Of a DNA stretch of 64,000 nucleotides, positions 1-7,747 are shown in pieces. How positions within the stretch are numbered: the first letter of the stretch is position 1; each line of letters begins with the position of its first letter. The notes under the pieces are model-generated. The model was not told the DNA's origin. It was given only the letters and a program-made list of their open reading frames with translations, and did not search any database. A program made the translations under genes and the position numbers. This DNA is from Streptomyces sp. 846.5 (GTDB taxonomy: Bacteria > Actinomycetota > Actinomycetes > Streptomycetales > Streptomycetaceae). The stretch spans positions 1,488,001 through 1,552,000 of the forward strand of contig NZ_SOBN01000002.1 in assembly GCF_004365705.1 (NCBI RefSeq), in the 5' to 3' direction.

Positions 1-221
1 ACCCGCCGGGTCGGCCCGCCGACCTGCCGCACCACCGCCCAGTCGCGGGACAACCGCAGACAGGCCAGGCTGCCGCCGGCGAAGTGCCAGGCCTGGTCGC
101 TCTCGTAGACCAGGTACTGGTCGAACCACCCCGAACGCGCCAACTGCGCGACGATGAGCAGCGGGTCCCTCGGCGGCGGGAGGTGAACCTCCCGATAGCG
201 AACGGAATCGTCGGTCCTCAT
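1..221 (-). CDS. Salicylate synthase-like chorismate enzyme, N-terminal fragment
   Basis: Only the first about 73 residues are present; the gene runs off the left edge. The fragment contains YLVYESDQAWHFAGG followed by a stretch of alternating hydrophobic residues, which resembles the N-terminal part of MbtI/Irp9-type salicylate synthases (chorismate to salicylate, first step of phenolate siderophores). The chorismate-binding catalytic half is outside the window, so another chorismate-utilising enzyme (isochorismate or anthranilate synthase type) is possible. The ATG at 221 is 8 nt after AGAAGG; a GTG at 224 in the same frame is the alternative. It lies 39 nt downstream of the methyltransferase on the same strand and is probably co-transcribed with it. 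Confidence 0.55.
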   Translation of the reverse strand, partial: MRTDDSVRYREVHLPPPRDPLLIVAQLARSGWFDQYLVYESDQAWHFAGGSLACLRLSRDWAVVRQVGGPTRR

Positions 222-260
222 CACAAATGCCTTCTCTCTCTTGGCGCTCGGTGCCTGGCC

Positions 261-1052
261 CTACCGCGGTCGACGCCCGCAGACCGTGACCAGGGGGTAG
301 GAGTTGACGGCGAATGCCGGGTCCTTCAGGAGGGACCAGAAGTCCCGCAGCTCGCCGAAGGTGATGCCGCCGGCCAGCAGCCGGTCCTCGACCTGCTCGG
401 TGTTGACCCGGTGCAGCTGGATGCCGGAACTGCCGCCGGCCCACGCCTCGGCATAGGTCGTGGCCGCGAGGTCCGTCAGCCCGGCCTGGAACATGGCGCC
501 GTAGACCCGGCGGCCCCACAGCGGATCGGCCCCGGCCTCGGTCAGCAACCGCATCAGGTGGGTGTGGACCTTGTCGAACAGCCCGGCCGCACCGGGATCC
601 GGAGCGGAGAGCACCGGAATCCAGCCACAGTCGAACTCCTCCAGGACCAGCCGGCCGCCAGGCTTCAGCGCCGACACCAACCGGTCCAGGACCTCGCGGC
701 GCTGCGGCAGATGCAGCAGGACCAGCCGGGCGTGGACGAGGTCGAAGGCAGCGTCGGGCAGGACGTCGTTGACGATGTCGTGCCGGGCGACCGTCAGGTT
801 GGGACGCTCGCTCAGCGGGCCCTCGGCCTGCGGAACGAGATCGGTGAGCAGGACCTGCCCGCCGGGGCCCACGACATCGGCAAGCCAGGCCCCGAGGGAC
901 CCCCCACCACCCCCCACCTCCAGACAGTGCCAGCCGGCCCCGACCCCGGTCTGCGCGAGGCGCAGCCGCGACACCGGGTCGTAGCAGGTCTCCAGCGCGC
1001 TGAAGCGCTCCGGCGCCTGAACAGCCGAGCTGTCGAACACATAGCGGGACAT
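261..1052 (-). CDS. Class I SAM-dependent methyltransferase
   Basis: A 263-residue cytoplasmic protein with the Rossmann-type SAM-binding motif I (LEVGGGGGSLG, about residues 44-54), an acidic motif II (LLTDLVP, 68-74) and the LKPGGRLVLEEF post-motif (129-140) of the UbiE/Methyltransf_25 class. The methyl acceptor cannot be read from sequence. The ATG at 1052 is chosen because GGAGGTG lies just upstream; a reading frame continues 9 codons further up without a better site. It precedes the salicylate synthase-like gene in a likely two-gene or longer operon, so a role in tailoring a phenolate-containing metabolite is a reasonable but unproven inference. Confidence 0.8.
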   Translation of the reverse strand: MSRYVFDSSAVQAPERFSALETCYDPVSRLRLAQTGVGAGWHCLEVGGGGGSLGAWLADVVGPGGQVLLTDLVPQAEGPLSERPNLTVARHDIVNDVLPDAAFDLVHARLVLLHLPQRREVLDRLVSALKPGGRLVLEEFDCGWIPVLSAPDPGAAGLFDKVHTHLMRLLTEAGADPLWGRRVYGAMFQAGLTDLAATTYAEAWAGGSSGIQLHRVNTEQVEDRLLAGGITFGELRDFWSLLKDPAFAVNSYPLVTVCGRRPR

Positions 1053-1222
1053 GGTGACGCACCTCCGGACCGGACCCACGGCGCACCGTCAGCGGTGAGC
1101 GCTGTCTGCGGCCCCCAGCACAGCAGCTACGAGCACCGCCGGGGGTGGCCGGCGGGACCGGCGTTGTTGAATATCCGTCGACGTTGAACGGGGCGGGTGC
1201 GAGGTTTGTTACCAAAAGCCGC

Positions 1223-1228
1223 TACGAT
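1223..1228 (+). promoter_or_regulatory. Candidate -10 box for the HTH pair
   Basis: TACGAT lies 55 nt upstream of the GTG start at 1284. I see no convincing -35 at the usual distance. Two copies of GTTGAA occur a little upstream (near 1167-1190) and could be regulator half-sites. Confidence 0.3.
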
Positions 1229-1283
1229 CACCGGCCGGGATCCGAGGGGGTCTCACAGGGGATCGACAAGAGGTGGTGGGGTT

Positions 1284-2093
1284 GTGGCGCGTTGGAAGGC
1301 GCTGCCCGGTGGGCTTGACCCGGCGGTCGTGGAGTTCGTGGGCGAGCTGCGTCGTGCGAAGGACGGCAGTGGGTTGAGTCTGCGGCGGCTTGCCGCCCGC
1401 ACCGGCTACAGCGCCTCGTCGTGGGAGCGCTATCTCGGCGGACGGCTGCTGCCGCCGCGCGAGGCGGTGGAGGCGCTGGCCGGGGTGGCCGAAGTGGCCG
1501 GGGAGGAGCAGGCACGGCTGCTGGCGCGGTACGAGATGGCAGCGGATGCCTGGCAGCGGGACCAGCCCGAGGGCTCCGCGCAGCAGGGACAGGACGCCAC
1601 CACCGGCCACGGCCCGCTCGACCGCGTCGCGGACACGCCCGACCAGGCCGTTCCTGCCCTCGCAGTGACTGACCGTCACGGCAGGGAGGCGCGTCTCCAA
1701 CTGCTCGTGACTGCCGTGGTTTCGGCGGCTGTGGGCGCGACAGTCGCGACGCTGGTCGTCCTGGCGGTCCGGAGTCCGACTGTGATCAACACCACCAGTA
1801 CGACCGCGGTGGTGAGGCAGCCGGTCGCGTATGCCTGCAACTACGTCCGCACAGCAGGACTCTGGTACGCCGGGAACAGCACCACCCGGACCGACCCACT
1901 CGAAGTCGACATGTCCGGTACCGCGGTGGCCGAGCTGCAGTGCCTGCTGCGACGTGCGGGGATCTCCCCCGGCGGCATCGACGGCAACTTCGGCCCATTG
2001 ACCGAGGCCGCGGTCATCAAGGCGCAGAAGACGTTCGGGTTGGGCGTCGACGGACAGGTGGGACCGCAGACCTGGGCGGCGTTGCGCGGATGA
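1284..2093 (+). CDS. HTH-transmembrane protein with extracytoplasmic peptidoglycan-binding domain
   Basis: 269 residues. Order of parts: an XRE-like helix-turn-helix (about residues 16-75, with LSLRRLAARTGYSASSWERY), a polar linker (90-135), one membrane helix (about 139-163), and a C-terminal PG_binding_1-type repeat (about 205-268, ending GIDGNFGPLTEAAVIKAQKT and VDGQVGPQTWAAL). The topology puts a DNA-binding domain in the cytoplasm and a wall-binding domain outside, so it could report on wall state to the chromosome; that is inference. The GTG at 1284 follows GAGGTGG. The stop overlaps the next start (ATGA), so the two proteins are translationally coupled. Confidence 0.75.
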   Translation: MARWKALPGGLDPAVVEFVGELRRAKDGSGLSLRRLAARTGYSASSWERYLGGRLLPPREAVEALAGVAEVAGEEQARLLARYEMAADAWQRDQPEGSAQQGQDATTGHGPLDRVADTPDQAVPALAVTDRHGREARLQLLVTAVVSAAVGATVATLVVLAVRSPTVINTTSTTAVVRQPVAYACNYVRTAGLWYAGNSTTRTDPLEVDMSGTAVAELQCLLRRAGISPGGIDGNFGPLTEAAVIKAQKTFGLGVDGQVGPQTWAALRG

Positions 2094-2989
2094 CCGACAC
2101 TCCATCCGAATGCGCGCGCCTGGGCGCCGAACTGCACCTGCTGCGCGAGCGCAGTGGGCTGACGCTGTCCGCGCTGGCCGCCAAGTCGCCCTACAGCAGG
2201 TCGTCCTGGCAACGCTATCTGGCGGGGCAGGCCCTCCCGCCCTGGCCGGCCGTGCAGACCCTGTGCGGCCTGGCCGATGAGCCAGAACCGCGGCTGAGGG
2301 CCCTGTGGGAGCTGGCCGACTCCGCCTGGAGCCGGCGCACCGCGACGCACGCGACCCCATCGGACCAGTCAACCCCATCGGTCCCGTCGTCGGTCCCGTC
2401 GGTCCTGTCGGTCCCGTCCGCCCCATCGACCGAGCCGGACAGGCCGGAGAGCCCACCGGTCACCGACGTCCGGACCGGGATGCCGACCGGCGAGCCTTCA
2501 CCCCGACGGGCCCGGAAGCGGTGGGCGATCGGCGTCGCCTCGGGCGCCGTCGCGGTGCTGGCGTACACCGCCCTCGCGGTCTCTGCCGCGGCTGACCGGG
2601 CCCCTTCCGGACAGTCCATGGTGGGCTTCCACGTCGGCTGTACGGGAACCGCCTGCAACGGACTGGACCCGGGGACGACGCTGTGCGGAGTCGAACCGCA
2701 GACCCTGCTCCACGTCCAGACCGCGACCGGAGTCGGGCTGGAGATCCGCTACAACCCGCTCTGCCAGGCTGCCTGGGCCAGAGTCTGGAACGCCGCCACC
2801 GACGACACGCTGACCTTCTCGACTCCGGGCCAGCCGAGCCAGAGCACCACCGTCTCGCACCCGAGCAACATCGACCCGTTCAGCTACACGCCTTTGGTGG
2901 CCGTTGCAGGTAAGAGCTTGCCCTTGAAAGCCTGTGTGACGATCTCGCCGGGCAAGGTCGTCGAGTGCTACACGGCACCGCCGCCCTGA
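2090..2989 (+). CDS. HTH-transmembrane protein with DUF2690 domain
   Basis: 299 residues with the same plan as its upstream partner: N-terminal helix-turn-helix (about 10-70, SGLTLSALAAKSPYSRSSWQ), a Ser/Pro/Val repeat linker (about 88-135), one membrane helix (about 145-168) and a C-terminal DUF2690-type extracytoplasmic domain (about 178-296) with four or more cysteines (C184, C189, C199, C225) that could form disulfides. DUF2690 proteins with an N-terminal HTH are common in Streptomyces; their function is unknown. The start overlaps the previous stop by 4 bp. The pair probably arose by duplication of the HTH-TM half, followed by acquisition of different sensor domains. Confidence 0.75.
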   Translation: MTDTPSECARLGAELHLLRERSGLTLSALAAKSPYSRSSWQRYLAGQALPPWPAVQTLCGLADEPEPRLRALWELADSAWSRRTATHATPSDQSTPSVPSSVPSVLSVPSAPSTEPDRPESPPVTDVRTGMPTGEPSPRRARKRWAIGVASGAVAVLAYTALAVSAAADRAPSGQSMVGFHVGCTGTACNGLDPGTTLCGVEPQTLLHVQTATGVGLEIRYNPLCQAAWARVWNAATDDTLTFSTPGQPSQSTTVSHPSNIDPFSYTPLVAVAGKSLPLKACVTISPGKVVECYTAPPP

Positions 2990-3046
2990 TCGACAGGAAA
3001 TCCACAGGAAGGGGTCTCTCGGCGCAGTTTTTGCGTTCGCCGTACA

Positions 3047-3052
3047 TTGACA
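3047..3052 (+). promoter_or_regulatory. Candidate -35 box TTGACA
   Basis: A perfect TTGACA sits 25 nt before the GTG at 3077. A weak TGTAGC lies at a 17-nt spacing (3070-3075). If this is a promoter, translation of the ATPase must begin at 3077 or at a later GTG (3095). Confidence 0.3.
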
Positions 3053-3076
3053 TCGTTTGATGGCAAGGTTGTAGCT

Positions 3077-3550
3077 GTGGCGGCATATGACAGTGTGGAT
3101 GTCCGGTTACCCATCGATCCGCTGCCGAATGAGCAACGGGTGCACTTCTTCGAACATCTTCGGGATCCGGAGAGTGGCGAGATGCGCCTACCCGCTCATC
3201 CGGCGTCATGTTCACTCGCGCGCGAGCTCACCCTTGAGCTCCTCCAGTCCTGGGGACTGACCGCTCTCGGCGAGGCCGCCGCGCAGTTGGTGGCCGAGCT
3301 CGCCGCGAACTCGATCATCCACAGCGGCGGCAGCACCCTGCGGCTGAGGGTGGTCCGGCGCGGGGGCTCAGTCCGGATCGAGGTCCGGGACCCCTCGCAG
3401 CAGCTGCCGCTGCTGATCATCGGTGGCGATGTCGAGGACGACCACGGGCGCGGGATGCATGTGGTCGACGCCCTTGCCGACCGCTGGGGAGCGGACCTGC
3501 TCCCCTACGGCAAGGGCGTCTGGTGCGACCTGCACATCCCGCGCGGTTGA
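3077..3550 (+). CDS. RsbW-like ATP-binding (HATPase_c_2) regulatory protein
   Basis: About 157 residues resembling the small GHKL ATPases that act as anti-sigma factors or serine kinases in Streptomyces. Visible motifs are the N-box region (LVAELAANSIIHSGG) and the G-box (DDHGRGMHVVDALADRWG). The partner (sigma factor or anti-anti-sigma protein) is not adjacent. The start is uncertain: a TTG at 3047 would lie inside a TTGACA box and has no ribosome site, so I prefer the GTG at 3077, preceded by AAGG. The gene converges with the xylanase with 7 bp between stops. Confidence 0.7.
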   Translation: MAAYDSVDVRLPIDPLPNEQRVHFFEHLRDPESGEMRLPAHPASCSLARELTLELLQSWGLTALGEAAAQLVAELAANSIIHSGGSTLRLRVVRRGGSVRIEVRDPSQQLPLLIIGGDVEDDHGRGMHVVDALADRWGADLLPYGKGVWCDLHIPRG

Positions 3551-3557
3551 CGGTTGG

Positions 3558-5048
3558 TCAGCCTGCGCTGCAGGCAGTGCCGTTGAGGGTGAAGGAGGCC
3601 GGGGCTGCGGTGTTCCCGGTGTGGGTGGCCTGGAACCCGATCGTGGTGGCGGCGCCGGGGGCCAGGGTGCCGTTGTAGCTGAGATTGGTCGCCCTGACGG
3701 TCCCGGTGGAGGGGCTGATCGTGGCGTTCCAGGCCGAGGTGACGGTCTGTCCGGAGGCCAGCGTGAAGCCCAGGGACCAGCCGTTGACGGTAGTGGTGCC
3801 GGTGTTGGTGATGGTGATGTTCTCGGTCAAACCGGTGTTCCAGGCGTTGACCACGTCAGCGACCTTGCAGGGCCCGGCCGCCCCGGTCGGACCGGTCGTC
3901 GGCGACGCGGAGGCGGAGGCGGAAGCCGATGCTGACACCGACGGGGAGCTGGTGGACCCGGCCCCGCCCAGCGCCGTCACCGAGGCGTTGTAGGCAGGCT
4001 TGGGCTGGTAGTTGTTGTCGTACATGGTCGCCGCGCCGTACCCGGAGAAGAAGCCCGGGATCCAGGAGTCGGCGTCGCCGACGCCCCACTGGGAGACGCC
4101 CACGCAGCCGCTGACGCCGAGGCAGTCGTTGATCACGGTGGTGTAGTCGGTGGCCTGCTGGGCCAGGTTGGCGGCGGTGGCCGGGAGTTGGATGCGGTCG
4201 TCCAGCTCGGTGACGGCGACGTTCACCCCGAGCGCGGTGAAGCGCTGCATATTGGCCTTCATCGTCGACGGCACCTGGCCGAGGATGAAGTGGCTCTCCA
4301 GCCCCACGCCGTCGATCGGGACGCCCTGCGACTTGAGCGAGGCGACCAGGCTGTACATCGCGTCGCTCTTGGCGTTCTCGCCCTCGATGTTGTAGTCGTT
4401 CAGGTAGAGCTTGGCGCTGGGGTCCGCGGCGTGGGCGGTGCGCAGCGCGTCGGCGATGTAGCCGCTGCCCATGGCGGTGTAGAAGGCGTCCTGCCGCAGC
4501 GTCCCGTCGTCGTTGAAGGGCTCGTTGACCACGTCCCAGGAGTAGACCTTGCCCTTGTAGTGGGTGGCCTCGGTGGTGATGTGGCTCTCCATGGCGGCCT
4601 GCACCTGGGCGGTGGGCAGGCTGCTCACCCAGGAGGGCAGTTGGCTGTGCCAGACCAGGTTGTGGCCGCGCACGCGCATACCGTTCGCCTGGGCGTAGGA
4701 GACGATCGCGTCGCCGGGCGCGAAGTTGTAACTTCCATTCGACGGCTCGGTGGTGTCCCACTTCATCTCGTTGCCCGGGGTCACCATGTCGAACTGGCTG
4801 GAGGCGACGGCGGTGAGGGTGGAGTTGCTCAGGTTGGACTGGGTGAGGGCGGTGCCGAAGTAGATGCCCTTCGCCTCGGCCAGGGTCTTCAGGCTGGTCC
4901 CCGCCGCGCCGGCCTGCGTGCCCAGGGCGGTGAGCAGCAGCGCTCCGGCCGCGACGGTGGCCGCCGCGGCGAAGAGGCCGCGCCGGACGGAGGTGCGGGC
5001 GGGGCGCGGTTCGGGGTGCTGCGAGAGGTGCTGGGCGTGTGCTTTCAC
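3558..5048 (-). CDS. Secreted endo-1,4-beta-xylanase, GH10 with CBM2
   Basis: 496 residues. A twin-arginine-like/Sec signal region (RRGLFAAAA through AGAA, about 1-50) precedes a GH10 catalytic domain (about 52-360). The acid/base Glu is E176 in WDVVNEP and the nucleophile is E281 in TELDDR. A Ser/Ala linker (about 365-390) leads to a C-terminal family 2 carbohydrate-binding module (about 395-494) with conserved Trp and flanking Cys. It cuts xylan outside the cell and would supply xylo-oligosaccharides to the importer at 6404-9497. GTG start with AAGGA upstream. Its own promoter and a perfect 17-bp operator palindrome lie at 5106-5173, pointing to control by the adjacent LacI protein. Confidence 0.92.
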   Translation of the reverse strand: MKAHAQHLSQHPEPRPARTSVRRGLFAAAATVAAGALLLTALGTQAGAAGTSLKTLAEAKGIYFGTALTQSNLSNSTLTAVASSQFDMVTPGNEMKWDTTEPSNGSYNFAPGDAIVSYAQANGMRVRGHNLVWHSQLPSWVSSLPTAQVQAAMESHITTEATHYKGKVYSWDVVNEPFNDDGTLRQDAFYTAMGSGYIADALRTAHAADPSAKLYLNDYNIEGENAKSDAMYSLVASLKSQGVPIDGVGLESHFILGQVPSTMKANMQRFTALGVNVAVTELDDRIQLPATAANLAQQATDYTTVINDCLGVSGCVGVSQWGVGDADSWIPGFFSGYGAATMYDNNYQPKPAYNASVTALGGAGSTSSPSVSASASASASASPTTGPTGAAGPCKVADVVNAWNTGLTENITITNTGTTTVNGWSLGFTLASGQTVTSAWNATISPSTGTVRATNLSYNGTLAPGAATTIGFQATHTGNTAAPASFTLNGTACSAG

Positions 5049-5105
5049 CGGTGGTGTCCTTCCACAAGGGTGGGTGGGGAGAACGGACGTGCGGTGGTGC
5101 AGACG

Positions 5106-5122
5106 GATCGAAAGTTTCGATC
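5106..5122. promoter_or_regulatory. Operator palindrome, probable LacI-family site
   Basis: GATCGAAAGTTTCGATC is a perfect dyad with 8-bp arms around a central G. It sits about 15-32 nt downstream of the predicted xylanase transcription start, a typical road-block position. GAAA(C/G)TTTC dyads have been reported upstream of Streptomyces xylanase genes, as I recall. The nearest regulator is the LacI gene at 5195. Confidence 0.7.
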
Positions 5123-5144
5123 ATGTTCCCGAATGTCAGCGGTG

Positions 5145-5173
5145 ACCCTAGGACTGCCCTGACGATCCGTCAA
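5145..5173 (-). promoter_or_regulatory. Xylanase promoter (TTGACG-17-TAGGGT)
   Basis: On the minus strand, -35 TTGACG (5173-5168) and -10 TAGGGT (5150-5145) are separated by exactly 17 bp, matching the actinomycete vegetative consensus. The predicted start is near 5138, about 90 nt before the xylanase GTG. Confidence 0.7.
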
Positions 5174-5194
5174 CACCCCCACCGGAGCCCGACC

Positions 5195-6208
5195 TCAGCG
5201 CCCGGCCGCCCGCGGCCGCATGGTGCTGCTGCGCTCCACCAGGCTGGTGGCCAGATCCACCCGAAGGGTGCTCGGCCTCCTGCCGCGCGCCAGGTCGAGC
5301 ACCATCCGGGTGGCCACCTCGGCCATCTCGGTCAGCGGCTGGCGCACCGTGGTGAGCGGCGGCCCCACCCAGCGCGCCAGCGGCAGGTCGTCGAAGCCGA
5401 CCACGCTCAGGTCCTCCGGGATCCGCAGCCCGATCTCCCGGGCGGCCTCGTACAGGCCCAGCGCCTGCAGGTCGTTGCCGGTGAACACGGCGGTGGGCCG
5501 GTCCGGCAGGCGCAGCAGTTCCAGTCCGGCGACATGTCCGGCCTCGTGGTGGAAGTCGCCCTCGCGGACCAGGCCCGGGTCGTACGCGATCCCGGCGGTC
5601 TCCAGCGCCGCCCGGTAGCCGTCGGTCCGGGCCCGGCTGCACATCATCCGGGCCGGTCCGGAGATCACGCCGATCCGCCGGTGCCCCAGCTCCAGCAGGT
5701 GTCGGGTCGCGGCCAGGCCGCCGTGCCAGTTGGTCGCGCCCACGGCCGGCACGTCCTGGCCGGGGTCGCCGGCCGGGTCCATGACCACGAACGGGATGTC
5801 GCGGCTGGCCAGTTGCTCCTGCTGCGCCCGGTCCAGCCCGGACAGCACCAGGACCACGCCCATCGGCCGACGCGCCAGCACGCCGTCCATCCAGGACTGG
5901 CCGAGGCTGAGCCGCCCGGACGACTCGGACAGCACGACGCTGAGGCCCTCCTCGCGCACCACGTTCTCGACGCCGCGGATGACCTCCATCGCCCAGGCGC
6001 TCTCCAGCTCGTGGAAGACCAGCTCCAGCAGCGGTGACGCCTGCGTGGCACTGCGGCGCCGGCGGTAGCCGTGCCGGCGCAGCAGCTCCTCGATGCGCTC
6101 CCGGGTGGCCGGGGCCACGTCGGCCCTGCCGTTCAGCACTTTCGAAACGGTCGGGGTCGAGACGCCGGCCTCGCGGGCGATCTCCGCCAGTGTCGCCGTC
6201 CCGGTCAC
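5195..6208 (-). CDS. bxlR: LacI-family repressor of the xylan locus
   Basis: 337 residues. The N-terminal helix-turn-helix and hinge (ATLAEIAREAGVSTPTVSKVLNG, residues about 5-27, then the RRHGYRRRR hinge) precede a periplasmic-binding-protein-like effector domain (about 65-330) ending in VDLATSLVERSS. It is divergent from the importer genes and upstream of the xylanase on the same strand, as in the bxlR clusters of Streptomyces, where the inducer is a xylo-oligosaccharide. Likely targets are the palindrome at 5106-5122 and a site near the bxlE start. The symbol is given by synteny, not by a specific residue signature. Confidence 0.75.
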   Translation of the reverse strand: MTGTATLAEIAREAGVSTPTVSKVLNGRADVAPATRERIEELLRRHGYRRRRSATQASPLLELVFHELESAWAMEVIRGVENVVREEGLSVVLSESSGRLSLGQSWMDGVLARRPMGVVLVLSGLDRAQQEQLASRDIPFVVMDPAGDPGQDVPAVGATNWHGGLAATRHLLELGHRRIGVISGPARMMCSRARTDGYRAALETAGIAYDPGLVREGDFHHEAGHVAGLELLRLPDRPTAVFTGNDLQALGLYEAAREIGLRIPEDLSVVGFDDLPLARWVGPPLTTVRQPLTEMAEVATRMVLDLARGRRPSTLRVDLATSLVERSSTMRPRAAGR

Positions 6209-6271
6209 GGCCCCTCCCCTGCTGTCCGTCGTGCCTGCGGATTCGGTGCCGCGGATGACTTCACGCCACGG

Positions 6272-6277
6272 ATCGTA
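6272..6277 (-). promoter_or_regulatory. Candidate -10 box for the LacI gene
   Basis: On the minus strand TACGAT reads from 6277 to 6272, about 64 nt before the LacI start. No good -35 is visible at 16-18 bp. Confidence 0.3.
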
Positions 6278-6324
6278 GTCCCTGGGCGGCAGGAAAACGC
6301 AGTGACTCAGCCCTGCGCCGACTC

Positions 6325-6353
6325 TTGACGACCCCTGTCTCCAGGCCTACGTT
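6325..6353 (+). promoter_or_regulatory. bxlE operon promoter (TTGACG-17-TACGTT)
   Basis: -35 TTGACG (6325-6330) and -10 TACGTT (6348-6353) are 17 bp apart. The predicted start is near 6360, about 44 nt before the bxlE ATG. An imperfect dyad TTCGG-N8-CCGAA (6365-6382) lies directly downstream and contains AAAGT like the xylanase operator. The same two hexamers and spacing recur at the GH127 promoter (39963-39991). Confidence 0.65.
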
Positions 6354-6403
6354 TCCCCACGACATTCGGAAAGTACGCCGAAACAATCGAGAGCAGGCAG
6401 GCC

Positions 6404-7747
6404 ATGAGATCCCCCGCTTCCGTGTCTCGCAGCCGTACGTCCCGCAACAGATCCGCTCGCACGAGAATCGTCGTATCCGCCCTGGCATGCACTCTTGTGG
6501 CGGGGGTGACCGCCGGCTGCGGCTCCGGCGGGAGCGGCTCCGCGAGCGGCTCGGGCACCATCCACATCCTGGTCTACGGGGACACCGGCAACACGGTGGA
6601 GAAGCAGATCGTCGACACCTTCAACAAGACCTCCAAGGTCAAGGCGGTCCTGGACACCATCCCCGGCGCCAACTACCAGCAGAAGCTGCAGACCATCATC
6701 AACACCCCGCAGGCCCCGGACGTCTTCTTCAACTGGGGTGGCGGCAGCATCGCGCCCTTCGTCAAGGACGGCCTGCTGCTGCCGCTGGACAGCTTCATCG
6801 CCGCCGACCCGAACCTCAAGTCCGCCTTCCTGCCCTCGGTGTTCAACACCGCGGTGATCGGCGGCAAGGCCTACGGGGTCCCCATGCGCGGCACCCAGCC
6901 GGTGCTGCTCTTCGACAACAAGAAGGTGCTCGCCGACGCCGGCCTCACCCCGCCCGCCAGCTGGGACCAACTGATCGCCGACGTGCAGACGTTGAAGGCC
7001 AAGGGCAAGACCCCGATCGCGCTCGGCGGCGGGGACCAGTGGCCGACGCTGATGTGGTTCGAGTACCTCTACGACCGCGTCGCGGGCCCCGGGCTGTTCG
7101 AGAAGGCACTCGGCGGCGACACCAGTGCCTGGGCGAGCGCCGACAGCCAGAAGGCCCTGGGCATGCTCAAGCAGCTGGTCGACGCGGGCGCCTTCGGCAG
7201 CACCTTCGACTCGGTCAAGTTCACTGACGGCGGGTCACCCGCGCTGCTGGCCAAGGGCAAGGCCGGGTTCGAGCTGATGGGCTCGTGGGAGTACGCGACC
7301 CAGAAGGCCGCCAACCCGGACTTCACCAAGACCGACCTCGGCTACAGCAACTTCCCCACCATCACCGGTGGCACCGGCGACCCCAACGACGTCGTCGGCA
7401 ACACCAACAACTTCTACTCGGTGCTGAAGAACACCAAGCACCCCGACGCGGTCGCGCAGTTCCTCAAGCTCATGTACTCCGACGAGTTCGTGAAGGCGCA
7501 GCTGGGCATCGGCAACCTGCCCACCACCACCAACACCCCGCAGTTCCTGACGACCTCCACCGACCCGGCGTACGACACGTACCAGTACAACCTGGTCAAG
7601 CAGGCGCCCTCGTTCCAGCTCTCCTGGGACCAGGCCTACCCGCCCTCGGCGACCACCGTGATGCACCAGGCCGTGCAGCAGTTCATGGACGGCAAGATGG
7701 ACGCCGCCGCGTTCATCAAGGCCATGCAGAGCCTGCCGACCTCATGA
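6404..7747 (+). CDS. bxlE: ABC transporter solute-binding lipoprotein for xylo-oligosaccharides
   Basis: 447 residues. The basic signal peptide ends in a lipobox (VTAGC, Cys about residue 45), so the mature protein is anchored to the outer face of the membrane. The rest is a family 1 extracellular solute-binding protein with the typical IKAMQSL-type C-terminus. It would capture oligosaccharides released by the secreted xylanase and hand them to the two permeases, whose start overlaps its stop (ATGA at 7744). No ATPase gene is in the operon; such importers in Streptomyces use the shared MsiK ATPase encoded elsewhere, which is established for bxl and cellobiose systems. Confidence 0.82.
   Translation: MRSPASVSRSRTSRNRSARTRIVVSALACTLVAGVTAGCGSGGSGSASGSGTIHILVYGDTGNTVEKQIVDTFNKTSKVKAVLDTIPGANYQQKLQTIINTPQAPDVFFNWGGGSIAPFVKDGLLLPLDSFIAADPNLKSAFLPSVFNTAVIGGKAYGVPMRGTQPVLLFDNKKVLADAGLTPPASWDQLIADVQTLKAKGKTPIALGGGDQWPTLMWFEYLYDRVAGPGLFEKALGGDTSAWASADSQKALGMLKQLVDAGAFGSTFDSVKFTDGGSPALLAKGKAGFELMGSWEYATQKAANPDFTKTDLGYSNFPTITGGTGDPNDVVGNTNNFYSVLKNTKHPDAVAQFLKLMYSDEFVKAQLGIGNLPTTTNTPQFLTTSTDPAYDTYQYNLVKQAPSFQLSWDQAYPPSATTVMHQAVQQFMDGKMDAAAFIKAMQSLPTS

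Noticed and set aside
1284..2093. A phage endolysin, from the peptidoglycan-binding repeat
   Set aside because: There is no catalytic domain, no phage genes nearby, and the repeat follows an HTH and a membrane helix.
2305..2595. Collagen-like Gly-x-y runs (GPVGPVGPV) in alternative frames, also on the minus strand
   Set aside because: They are out-of-frame readings of the Ser/Pro/Val linker in the DUF2690 protein gene.
3047..3076. A TTG start at 3047 for the RsbW-like ATPase
   Set aside because: The TTG is part of a perfect TTGACA hexamer and has no ribosome site, while the GTG at 3077 is preceded by AAGG.
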